The translations under genes and the position numbers were made by a program. DNA of 24,296 nt from positions 1-24,296 of the forward strand of contig URPS01000032.1 in NCBI GenBank assembly GCA_900549855.1, in the 5' to 3' direction. This document shows, one piece after another, positions 1 through 6,866 of this stretch; within the stretch, counting starts at the first letter, position 1, and every line of letters starts with the position of its first letter. The notes below the pieces were generated by a model. That model was given only the letters and a program-made list of their open reading frames with translations. It was not told the origin of the DNA and did no database searches. The DNA is from an uncultured bacterium (GTDB taxonomy: Bacteria > Cyanobacteriota > Vampirovibrionia > Gastranaerophilales > Gastranaerophilaceae).

Positions 1-105
1 CGTGACATCTCTCCCGCTCAATGGATGTTGCGGGCGAGAATTAAGTTTTAGAAGAGTCTGTACCTCCCCCTATAAAGGGAGGGAATGCGCCAAGCTTGTC
101 GTTAG
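1..105. repeat. GC-richer intergenic island with inverted repeats (candidate repeat element)
   Basis: No open frame here looks like a gene. The stretch is visibly richer in GC than the surrounding DNA. It carries two small inverted repeats: CCCGC (about 13-17) with GCGGG (about 30-34), and CCTCCC (about 62-67) with GGGAGG (about 78-83), the second enclosing a short A/T loop. Both composition and symmetry resemble a small dispersed non-coding repeat, similar in kind to the island at 7838-7906. Whether it recurs in the genome cannot be seen from this window. Confidence 0.35.
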
Positions 106-132
106 GAATTACTAATTATATTCATAAAACAA

Positions 133-160
133 AACCGCCGGCTATTATTAGTCGGCGGTT
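133..160 (-). terminator. Rho-independent terminator of the 183-386 gene
   Basis: A 10-bp stem pairs AACCGCCGGC (133-142) with GTCGGCGGTT (151-160), including one G-U pair, around an 8-nt A/T loop. Read on the minus strand it is followed by a T-rich run (TTTTGTTTT), so it most likely ends transcripts of the small minus-strand gene that stops at 183. Confidence 0.75.
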
Positions 161-182
161 TATAAATATAAATTTATCATTC

Positions 183-386
183 TTAGTTATTGCTCAAAAC
201 TAATCTGAATGTTGCTAAGTTCTTGATAGACAACATTTTGTGCTTATTAGCTTGTTTTTCAGAAATAGCAAAAATTCTGCAAATTCTCTGGATTTCTTCG
301 ATATCTCTTCTTGAATCTAATCTGTATACATTTTTGATTGGGTCTGCGATAACTGACATTGTTGCGTTTAGTTCTTCTTCTTTCAT
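183..386 (-). CDS. Small conserved-type hypothetical protein, 67 aa
   Basis: The product is a short, charged, soluble-looking 67-residue protein. The ATG at 386 is preceded on the minus strand by AAGGAT at a good distance, and a clear terminator follows the stop, so this is very likely a real monocistronic gene. It has no signal peptide or membrane segment. An N-terminal acidic stretch (MKEEEL) leads into a helix-like middle part with DSRRDIEEIQR around residues 24-34, then a basic part with KQANKHK around 44-50. I do not recognise the family. The size and mixed charge would allow a small RNA-polymerase- or nucleic-acid-associated protein, but no diagnostic motif supports this. The plus-strand frame over the same bases begins with TTG and has no ribosome site, and I consider it a shadow. 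Confidence 0.6.
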   Translation of the reverse strand: MKEEELNATMSVIADPIKNVYRLDSRRDIEEIQRICRIFAISEKQANKHKMLSIKNLATFRLVLSNN

Positions 387-539
387 TATATAATCCTTAT
401 TAAAATTCTCTTATGTATATATAAAGTATTTCATTTTTTGAAAATTGCCTTTTTCTTTTTAAATGTGAAGTTATGTTAAGCAAATATGTATATTATTAAC
501 AGTGAAACCCTTGTTATGATTGCTAAATAAAAGTTTTTA

Positions 540-1487
540 TTGTATGTTAATCGTGTGGTAGAAAATGCTTTAGATTTTAGTGTAATATTGGAGAAGTGCG
601 GAGCCGGAAAAGAAGCTGCGCAGATTGTTCTTTCTAATATTCAACGTGAAGAAGAATTTTTAGATGACATTGTTGGTTTTTACGAATATTTATTAGCCAA
701 TGTAAAAGAACCGGATTTGTTGAGTGGAATTATTAAACTTGCTGATTCACATAAAAATCAGAAGATATTATCCAAGTTACTTGATATATTATTGTTAAAA
801 AATATTGAAAAAGAAGACTCTGACGAGTATATCAATGTTCGGGTTTTGGCAGCTAAAGCTATTGCTAATTATAAAGATACTTCTACAGTTGGAGCTTTGT
901 TGTATTGTTTAAATGATAAAAATGAAAACTATAAAGTACGCTTGGCTTGTGCAGATTCGCTTGGACGAGTTGGTGATAGGTTTGCAGTAGAACCTTTGAT
1001 AGATGTCGTCAGTGATGAAGATGAAAAATCGGTTTATGTAAAAGAATCTGCAACTTTTGCACTGGGGCTGTTAGGAGATCTGAGCGCTATTGATCCGTTA
1101 GTTGCGATAATGGATGCTAAACAAGGACTTCTAGGCAAGTTTTCCTTCTTAAAGGAACGTATTGTAGAAGCTTTAGCAAGATTGAATCCTAATAATACGA
1201 AAGTTCTGAGAGTATTAAAAAATGCTCTTATGGATTCCGCTCCAATGGTTAGAATAAATGCGATAGAAGGGTTAATGAACAGTGATTTTGAAGAGGCACC
1301 TAACTTGATTAAATCGGCTTTACACGATGAGGATGAAGAGGTTCAAAAAAACGCACTGGTCGCACTTTATAATATTTATGGCAGAGATATTTTAGACGAA
1401 GTCCTATCGCTACCGAGTTATAGTGAATTCTTAAAGGAAGAAGCGAAAGGCTTGATAGAAGAATATGAAGATGGCGAGGAAGAATAG
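540..1487 (+). CDS. HEAT-repeat (PBS-lyase-like) protein, 315 aa
   Basis: The protein is almost entirely alpha-helical and built of HEAT-like repeats. These are clearest from about residue 95 onward, with units such as VRVLAAKAIANY, VRLACADSLGRVGD, VKESATFALGLLGD and VRINAIEGLMNS, each followed by a phrase of the type AVEPLIDVV or AIDPLVAIM. Such repeats are protein-binding scaffolds. In cyanobacteria related ones occur in phycobilin lyases, but the organism inferred here should lack phycobilisomes and no lyase residue can be assigned. The C-terminus is acidic. It heads an operon: queC starts 6 bases after its stop. The start is uncertain. The frame opens at TTG 540, GTG 555 is an alternative, and neither has a good ribosome site. 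A role as an adaptor or assembly factor is only an inference. Confidence 0.85.
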   Translation: MYVNRVVENALDFSVILEKCGAGKEAAQIVLSNIQREEEFLDDIVGFYEYLLANVKEPDLLSGIIKLADSHKNQKILSKLLDILLLKNIEKEDSDEYINVRVLAAKAIANYKDTSTVGALLYCLNDKNENYKVRLACADSLGRVGDRFAVEPLIDVVSDEDEKSVYVKESATFALGLLGDLSAIDPLVAIMDAKQGLLGKFSFLKERIVEALARLNPNNTKVLRVLKNALMDSAPMVRINAIEGLMNSDFEEAPNLIKSALHDEDEEVQKNALVALYNIYGRDILDEVLSLPSYSEFLKEEAKGLIEEYEDGEEE

Positions 1488-1493
1488 AATATT

Positions 1494-2156
1494 ATGAAAA
1501 AAGCAATAATTTTACTATCTGGTGGGTTGGATTCTTTGGTTGCATTAGGTTTTCCGCAAAATGAATATAAAATCGAGTTGGCTTTAACATTTGATTATGG
1601 ACAAAAATCTGCTAAACAAGAAATAGAAGCATCTTCAAGGCTTGCAAAATATTATAATATTGAGCATAAAGTAATTAAGCTGGATTGGTTAAAAGAAATT
1701 TGCAAAACAGCTCTTGTTTCAGAAAATGAAATTCCGACAGAAGGTTTAGGTACACAAGAAAGTGCGGCTTCTGTATGGGTACCTAATAGAAATGGCTTAT
1801 TTTTGAATATTGCAGCGTCATTTGCTGATTCTTTTGGATATGATTATATTCTGTTTGGGGCAAACAAAGATGAAGGAGCTACTTTTCCTGATAATACAGA
1901 GGAATTTCGTATGCATATTTCTGAAGTATTTGAAACATCTACATTAAAGAAGCCTAAAGTCATAGCGCCCTTGATTAATTATTCTAAGAATGATATAGTA
2001 AAAATTGCAATGCAGAATTCAATGCCGTTGGAGTATTTACATAGTTGCTATGCATCAGGAAATAAGCATTGTGGCAAATGTGAATCCTGTAGGCATTTGA
2101 AAAATGCATTAATCGCAAATCATGGGGAAAAGTATTTAGAAATTTTATTTGAGTAG
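1494..2156 (+). CDS. queC: 7-cyano-7-deazaguanine synthase QueC
   Basis: QueC converts 7-carboxy-7-deazaguanine to preQ0 using ATP and ammonia, a step in making queuosine of tRNA. The 220-residue length is normal for the family. Visible features are the N-type ATP pyrophosphatase P-loop SGGLDS (9-14), the FDYGQKSAKQE segment (33-43), VPNRN (96-100), and the C-terminal zinc site formed by Cys185, Cys193, Cys196 and Cys199 (HCGKCESC). The ATG is preceded by GAGGAAG inside the end of the HEAT-repeat gene, so translation of the two is probably coupled. The next gene begins 4 bases after the stop. No queD, queE or queF lies nearby, so the rest of the pathway must be elsewhere or absent. Confidence 0.96.
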   Translation: MKKAIILLSGGLDSLVALGFPQNEYKIELALTFDYGQKSAKQEIEASSRLAKYYNIEHKVIKLDWLKEICKTALVSENEIPTEGLGTQESAASVWVPNRNGLFLNIAASFADSFGYDYILFGANKDEGATFPDNTEEFRMHISEVFETSTLKKPKVIAPLINYSKNDIVKIAMQNSMPLEYLHSCYASGNKHCGKCESCRHLKNALIANHGEKYLEILFE

Positions 2157-2160
2157 GTTT

Positions 2161-2715
2161 ATGAAGACAAAATTAATAGAAGAAGAGATTAAGTATATAG
2201 GTTCACAACTAGCTCCACATTGGATTTATAAAAATTTTAAACTTCAGGGTGATGCAATTGTCGCATTTATAGGCGAATGTGAAGTTAAGTTGACCGAAAT
2301 GGTTGATATTGAAGACGTTATTAATAATGAGCCGATTTACAGCAAATTGATGTTGAGCTTTATTACAGAACAATTCGGTGTAGAACTTGTAGAAGGTGTT
2401 TTTAGACAACGACTTTTGATTTGTATAATAAAAGAATTATTAGAAGAACGTGGAGTCTTTGTTGTCAGAAATGGCGATGATTTGATGATTAACAATAGAA
2501 AACTATCCGTTTCAATCGCTACAAAATCAACTACATCAATTCTAATTCATACGGGTTTAAATATATTATCAGAAGGTGCACCGGTCAAAGCTTCCGGATT
2601 AACGAGTGAGTTGGGAATTGAAGATGTAAGAGAATTCGCTTTAGAAGTTATGAAACGTTATTCTGAAGAAATTGAAGATATAAAATTAGCTAGTACTAAA
2701 GTTCGTGGAGTATAA
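2161..2715 (+). CDS. DUF366-family protein, 184 aa
   Basis: I recognise the DUF366 (COG2029) pattern: GSQLAPHWIY near the N-terminus (18-27), GDAIVAF (34-40), MVDIEDV (51-57), FRQRLL (83-88), GDDL (104-107), KLSVSIATKS (113-122), then IHTGLN and EGAPVKASGL. Members are about 180-190 residues long and lack an assigned biochemical role. I prefer ATG 2161 because AGTAGG lies just upstream. An upstream TTG in frame (2149) would overlap queC by 8 bases. Its position directly after queC and before the SPOR gene puts it in one transcript with them. A link to deazapurine or nucleotide metabolism is a context guess only. It appears soluble, with no membrane segment. Confidence 0.8.
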   Translation: MKTKLIEEEIKYIGSQLAPHWIYKNFKLQGDAIVAFIGECEVKLTEMVDIEDVINNEPIYSKLMLSFITEQFGVELVEGVFRQRLLICIIKELLEERGVFVVRNGDDLMINNRKLSVSIATKSTTSILIHTGLNILSEGAPVKASGLTSELGIEDVREFALEVMKRYSEEIEDIKLASTKVRGV

Positions 2716-2716
2716 A

Positions 2717-3346
2717 ATGGGGAAACAATTCGGGTATAAAAAATACATGAAGAAAGAAGCTCAGAAAGATAACTCTTTAATTAAGATATTTATTCTTTCT
2801 TTTTTTGGAATGCTTCTTGTGTTTACATTTTTAATAAAATCTTTTTCGCCATCTGTTGATACCTCTATAGGTGATTATCAGCAAGAAACTGTTGATTCTC
2901 AACAGGATGAAACTAAAAAGATTGTTGATGACAGGTTATCTATGATTCAAAGTGAAGATCAGGGAAAGAATTTTTCAGACTTAATGAATAAAGCTGATGA
3001 TGTTCAAAAAGATACTTCAAAGAATAATGTTAATCAAAATACGACAGTAGATAATTCTAACAGCCAGTCAGGCGATGTTACAGTTGATGCTCCGCAACCT
3101 GTTACACCAAAAGCCGAACCTGTTTACAAGGTTTATGTTGGAACTTATACATCTGCTGAACAAGCTAAGGTTGCAAAAGAAATTATTCAAGAATCAGGTA
3201 ACGGATTGAATCCGATTGTAAAATGTATTGGCTCTAATAATTATACATTACAAGTAGGACTTTTCAAAAGCAAACAAAGTGCAGAATCTTTATTATATAC
3301 AGTTCAACAAAATCACTTACCTGGAAGAGTTGTACAAGAATATTAA
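2717..3346 (+). CDS. SPOR-domain single-pass membrane protein
   Basis: The 209-residue product starts at ATG 2717, one base after the previous stop, with GGAG at 2707-2710 as ribosome site. It has a short basic cytoplasmic tail, one membrane helix (about residues 22-43, IFILSFFGMLLVFTFLI), and a long Gln/Asn/Asp/Ser-rich linker. The C-terminal SPOR domain (about 137-209) contains the paired phrases VYVGTYTSAEQAKVAKE and LQVGLFKSKQSAESLL. SPOR domains bind denuded septal peptidoglycan, so the protein probably acts at the division site in the periplasm. This topology is the same as FtsN, but the transmembrane and SPOR parts alone do not prove an FtsN role. The operon partners do not hint at division. 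Confidence 0.88.
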   Translation: MGKQFGYKKYMKKEAQKDNSLIKIFILSFFGMLLVFTFLIKSFSPSVDTSIGDYQQETVDSQQDETKKIVDDRLSMIQSEDQGKNFSDLMNKADDVQKDTSKNNVNQNTTVDNSNSQSGDVTVDAPQPVTPKAEPVYKVYVGTYTSAEQAKVAKEIIQESGNGLNPIVKCIGSNNYTLQVGLFKSKQSAESLLYTVQQNHLPGRVVQEY

Positions 3347-3410
3347 GGTTTGAAAATAAATCTTTACATCGTGCAATATTTTGATTAATTTTTTAAATTT
3401 TGTGATACAT

Positions 3411-3416
3411 TATAAT
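3411..3416 (+). promoter_or_regulatory. Possible -10 box (TATAAT) for the winged-helix gene
   Basis: A perfect TATAAT lies 57 bases upstream of the ATG at 3473, in a 126-base intergenic gap. No convincing -35 sequence sits at the right distance, so the assignment rests on the -10 alone and on the gap that separates this gene from the upstream operon. Confidence 0.4.
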
Positions 3417-3472
3417 AAAGAAATCCGTTATGGGGAATTAAGACTATCATAAATTAGTATAGGAGATATTTG

Positions 3473-4090
3473 ATGCCTAATTATTTGACGAAGGAAGAGA
3501 TAAGACAATGGAGAAGCTCACTCGAAAAAATAACACTGGAAGAATTTGCTGCCAGATTAGGAAAAGAAGTTGAAGAAAGCAAACCAACAGATGACGTTGT
3601 TGATATAGTAATGAAGAAAGGAACTTCTTCTAACACGAATTCAAAAATGAATGATGGTTTTTCTCAAATTGCAGAACGTGCATTTGAGCGTGAACGTCAA
3701 ATTTCTCATACACCATTTTCTATTGGTAGAAATGAATTGCTGAATAAGAAAAAAGTTCAAGAACTGGAATCTTCCACTATTGAGCAAAAAATTGCGACAC
3801 CTAAAAAACAAATAAAGGAAAAAGCTCCTACAGTATTAGAAAAAGTAGAAGAAGTAGCGGCTAAAAAAGATATACAAATAACATTAAAACGTTCACTTAC
3901 TGATAGAGAACAAATGGTTTTTGATTATTTCTTAAATAATGTTGGAAAAACTGTTTATGCTAAGGATTTAGCTAGTTTGTTGGATTTACCAAGAGATTAT
4001 ATTTATAAGTATATTAAAAACTTACGTGCAAAAATTGAAGGTGACAATTTGAAAAACGTACCTTCAGGCGGTTTTATGTTAACAGAGTAG
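3473..4090 (+). CDS. Protein with C-terminal OmpR-type winged helix and no receiver domain, 205 aa
   Basis: The last ~65 residues follow the OmpR/PhoB effector pattern: LTDREQMVFDYFLNN, then GKTVYAKDLASLL, a recognition-helix segment with YIYKYIKNLRAKIE, and a final wing with VPSGGFML. The first ~140 residues are not a receiver domain. They are a Lys/Glu-rich, low-complexity, probably partly disordered region that begins with a helical motif (LTKEEIRQWRSSLEKITLEEFAARLGKE). It is therefore a stand-alone DNA-binding protein whose signal input is not phosphorylation of an Asp. ATG 3473 is chosen over the TTG three bases upstream because AGGAG (3461-3465) is well placed. The DUF262-like gene follows after 3 bases, so the two are probably co-transcribed. 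The winged-helix call is firm. The target is unknown. Confidence 0.72.
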   Translation: MPNYLTKEEIRQWRSSLEKITLEEFAARLGKEVEESKPTDDVVDIVMKKGTSSNTNSKMNDGFSQIAERAFERERQISHTPFSIGRNELLNKKKVQELESSTIEQKIATPKKQIKEKAPTVLEKVEEVAAKKDIQITLKRSLTDREQMVFDYFLNNVGKTVYAKDLASLLDLPRDYIYKYIKNLRAKIEGDNLKNVPSGGFMLTE

Positions 4091-4093
4091 AAT

Positions 4094-5185
4094 ATGAAAG
4101 TTGTTAATCTTCTGGAATTTTTGAATACGGCAAAAGACTTGTACACATTGAGTTATGCAAAATGTGATGATGAGCTTGTAAATTTTCTTGATTTGATGAC
4201 TGAAGATGAACAATTTACCCGCAGAATTGATTTAGGATTGGTTTACGTTAATCAAAAAACATTCGATAGTTATACTATTGTTGATGGCATAAATCGTATA
4301 TTGTCCTTATCTTTACTTCTTCATGCTGTTTGTGAATGCTATAAAAAGACTTCTGAAAGAAATGATAAAGCGATTACTACTATTCGGAAGAAGTATCTGT
4401 TACATGGAGAACATCCAAAACTTAGACTGAATGAAAAAGATGCCGTTATATATAATAAAATTATTAATGGTGAAAGGTTATCCGGACACGAAAAACAGTC
4501 AAGGATGTTTGTTCTTCTACATAATTTCTGGTCGCAAATTAAATTGGAAAAACTTCAAGCTGCTAAGATTTTTACAATGTTAAAAAAGATTGAAATTACG
4601 CTCGTCGAAACGGAGGGTGTTTCTAAAAGAAATCTTTATTATAAATTAAATGAGAGCAAAGATATTAATCAACTTGATTTGATTACTGATTATTTGGCGG
4701 AAATCGGTTTAGAGAACGAATGGAAAAATATTAAGGATAAATATTTTTTAAACGAAGATGAAGTTTGTGTGTTTTTAAAGGATTTCTTTATTACTAAATT
4801 TAATTACAAAAAATTTAATTCAGATCGCTTATATGAAAGTTTTGTAAATTATTTTGAAACTATGATGCAGTATATTTCCGAGGATGAAATTCTTAGAAGA
4901 ATGAAACATTCTGCATTGTTGTATCATAATATTATTAATATTAATTTTGATAATGACGAAATAAAGACTGCATTTATAAATATTAAAAAAGCTGGCGGTC
5001 AAGATACGTATGCTTATATTTTGGATGTATATGACGATTTTTCTAAGAATAATATAAGCGAATCGACTTTTATAGAAATATTAAATACTATTGTTGAATA
5101 TTTGCGTAATCGTAAGCAAAATGATAACAATATAGGATTTAATGAATTGATTCAATATTTGAACGCTTTTATTACTTGTAAGTAA
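4094..5185 (+). CDS. Degenerate DUF262/GmrSD-N-like protein without nuclease module
   Basis: The 363-residue protein resembles the N-terminal DUF262 (ParB-like) fold. A segment YTIVDGINRILSLSLLLHAV (60-79) aligns with the family signature VVDGQQRLTTL. Further along, YKLNESKDINQLDLITDYL (183-201) matches the second signature, usually FxxLNxxGxxLSxxDLIK. The region near 316-340 (YAYILDVYDDF, then STFIEILNTIVEYLRNR) matches the helical part that normally follows. The key DGQQR is changed to DGINR (64-68), and the protein ends where the DUF1524 HNH nuclease usually begins. DUF262 proteins are NTP-dependent nucleases of phage defence (GmrSD, BrxU), so this one may have lost catalysis or act as a binding or regulatory protein. 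It sits 3 bases after a winged-helix gene, with a weak ribosome site. Confidence 0.6.
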   Translation: MKVVNLLEFLNTAKDLYTLSYAKCDDELVNFLDLMTEDEQFTRRIDLGLVYVNQKTFDSYTIVDGINRILSLSLLLHAVCECYKKTSERNDKAITTIRKKYLLHGEHPKLRLNEKDAVIYNKIINGERLSGHEKQSRMFVLLHNFWSQIKLEKLQAAKIFTMLKKIEITLVETEGVSKRNLYYKLNESKDINQLDLITDYLAEIGLENEWKNIKDKYFLNEDEVCVFLKDFFITKFNYKKFNSDRLYESFVNYFETMMQYISEDEILRRMKHSALLYHNIININFDNDEIKTAFINIKKAGGQDTYAYILDVYDDFSKNNISESTFIEILNTIVEYLRNRKQNDNNIGFNELIQYLNAFITCK

Positions 5186-5227
5186 TTTGTATCGGAAAAT
5201 ACATTAACAATAAATTTCATAATCGTT

Positions 5228-5255
5228 TTATACTATTAATAGGGATTAAGTATAA
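5228..5255 (+). promoter_or_regulatory. Dyad overlapping two possible -10 boxes upstream of the 5276 gene
   Basis: TTATACT (5228-5234) and AGTATAA (5249-5255) form an inverted repeat in the 90-base gap before the ATG. The dyad contains TATACT (5229-5234) and TATAAT (5251-5256), both usable as -10 boxes. No good -35 is visible. It could be a promoter with an overlapping operator. Confidence 0.3.
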
Positions 5256-5275
5256 TTGGATTATGGAGGTTATTA

Positions 5276-5560
5276 ATGACCGAAAAGCAGGCTTTGCGAA
5301 ATTATTGTCAGCAAGCTTTTGATGAACTTTATATTATAGATTCTATCGTAAATATGACAAAAAGCTCTTGTATGGAACAAGAATTTAACGGACAGTATTA
5401 TGGTGCCAGCTGCGAATGTTCTAAAAAACTAAGCGCAGAACGAAACAACTATATCAATATGCTGACTATTTTGTCAGAACGTATTTCTAATATTATTCAT
5501 CTTAACGGGCTTATAGAAAATGAATATCTTCTACAAGATAACTCCAACGATTGCTGCTGA
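5276..5560 (+). CDS. Hypothetical 94-aa protein with Cys-rich spots
   Basis: The gene has a strong ribosome site (GGAGG) 6-8 bases before its ATG. It encodes a helical, soluble, 94-residue protein with seven cysteines: one at residue 9, one at 32, a CEC at 46-48 and a terminal CC at 93-94 among them. I do not recognise the family. The spacing is not a standard zinc finger or iron-sulphur motif. Its last 30 bases overlap the 3' end of the opposite-strand transporter gene, so the two genes converge with no room for a terminator between them. It may belong with the preceding winged-helix/DUF262-like genes, but it is separated from them by 90 bases with its own possible promoter. Confidence 0.65.
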   Translation: MTEKQALRNYCQQAFDELYIIDSIVNMTKSSCMEQEFNGQYYGASCECSKKLSAERNNYINMLTILSERISNIIHLNGLIENEYLLQDNSNDCC

Positions 5561-6799
5561 TAAATAACAGCTTAATGTGCCACAAATCAGTGCTCTTAAG
5601 CCTAATCTTGCAAGGTTTTTCTTCTGGTTTGGTGCAAGTTCTCCAATACCACCAATTTGTATAGCAATTGAACCGAAGTTGCCGAAACTGCAAAGTGCAA
5701 AACTAGCAAGCATAAAACTTTTTGGAGTGATAATGTTCGCAACGTGAGTTAATCCAACATAAGCAACCATTTCATTAAGTACAAGTTTTGTACCCATTAA
5801 AGCACCAACAATAGATGCGTCTTTTAATGGAACACCAATAATGATAGCAAAGATTGCAAATATTTTGCCAAGTATTAATTTTAGTGATAAATGGCTTAAG
5901 AATGCTAAGTGAGAACATCCAGGGATATATTTGTAGCAGAACATACCGCCTAAACCTAAAATCCAATCAATGAATGCAACAAGTGCTACTAGAGCTAGAA
6001 TCATTGCAGTAACATTAATTGCAACTTTCATACCTTCAGAAGCACCATTTGAAATCGCTTCAAAAACATTTGCAAATGTTCTTCTTTTTGAAATTCTTAT
6101 ATTATCTCTTGTTTCCGGTTCACATGTTTCAGGAAATACAATTTTTGTTAAAATCATAGCTCCAGGAGCTGCCATAACGGAAGAAGCTAGAATATAATGA
6201 GCTGGAATTCCCATTCCAATGTAAATTGGCATTATTGCGCCGGAAATACAAGCCATACTACCTGCCATTGATGCTAATAATTCTGAGCGTGTAAGTTTTT
6301 CTAAATATGGTTTAATCATAATTTGAGCTGTAATTTGACCAACAAAAGAACTTGCTACGTTTGAAAGAGCTTCAGCTCCTGATATGTGCATGATTTTATT
6401 CATAGCTTTGCCTAAAATCGCAACAACTCTTTGCATAATGCCATAATAGTAAAGAATATTAACAAGTACCATCATAAATATATTTGTACAAATAAGTTGA
6501 ACTGCAAAAATACTGCTTCCTGCGCCAAATAGTTCTTCTAATCTCATGTTTTTAAGTAGAGGACCAAAAACGAATAAACCGCCTTCTGTTGCAAATTCAA
6601 GAATTTTTTGGATAAAAAGACCTATCATAAGGAACATTTTTTGCCCGATTGGAACTTTAAATATAAAAATTGCTAATAAAACTTGTAGTAAAAATCCCAT
6701 GCCTACAGTTTTATAATTGATTGCTTTTCTATTATTAGACATCATAAAAACAATCAAAAATATTACTACAATCCCAATAAGACCAACAAATCTTTCCAT
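5531..6799 (-). CDS. nupC: Concentrative nucleoside transporter (CNT/NupC family) with altered substrate motif
   Basis: The 422-residue, strongly hydrophobic protein has the CNT order of segments: an N-terminal helix bundle, LTRSELLASMAGSMA (169-183), GMGIPAHYILASSVMAAPG (195-213), GVPLKDASIVGALMG (322-336), LNEMVAYVGL (341-350) and SFGNFGSIAIQIGGIGELAP (371-390). CNT proteins import nucleosides with Na+ or H+ across the inner membrane. In characterised members the first hairpin reads GQTEAP, or GQSE in the NupC group, and the Gln, Thr/Ser and Glu contact the nucleobase. Here it is GQITAQ (154-159), so the Thr and Glu positions are Ile156 and Thr157. The NE pair (342-343) and the second-hairpin N-x-x-S are kept. 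AAGGAG precedes the ATG. The exact substrate is therefore uncertain. Confidence 0.92.
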   Translation of the reverse strand: MERFVGLIGIVVIFLIVFMMSNNRKAINYKTVGMGFLLQVLLAIFIFKVPIGQKMFLMIGLFIQKILEFATEGGLFVFGPLLKNMRLEELFGAGSSIFAVQLICTNIFMMVLVNILYYYGIMQRVVAILGKAMNKIMHISGAEALSNVASSFVGQITAQIMIKPYLEKLTRSELLASMAGSMACISGAIMPIYIGMGIPAHYILASSVMAAPGAMILTKIVFPETCEPETRDNIRISKRRTFANVFEAISNGASEGMKVAINVTAMILALVALVAFIDWILGLGGMFCYKYIPGCSHLAFLSHLSLKLILGKIFAIFAIIIGVPLKDASIVGALMGTKLVLNEMVAYVGLTHVANIITPKSFMLASFALCSFGNFGSIAIQIGGIGELAPNQKKNLARLGLRALICGTLSCYLSAAIVGVIL

Positions 6800-6866
6800 T
6801 TAAGCTCCTTGATATACTATCCCCAAATAATGTTATCATGAATATAAAAAAAACTCTATATAAAAG

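Noticed and set aside
190..393. Open frame on the plus strand (67 residues, hydrophobic)
   Set aside because: It begins with TTG, has no ribosome site, and lies exactly antisense to the small minus-strand gene with a good ribosome site and terminator.
387..539. Region upstream of the HEAT-queC operon considered for a preQ1 riboswitch
   Set aside because: I see no GC-rich H-type pseudoknot pattern with an A-rich tail. The segment is almost pure A/T.
5775..5966. Small frames within nupC on both strands
   Set aside because: They lie inside a well-supported transporter gene and have no ribosome site.
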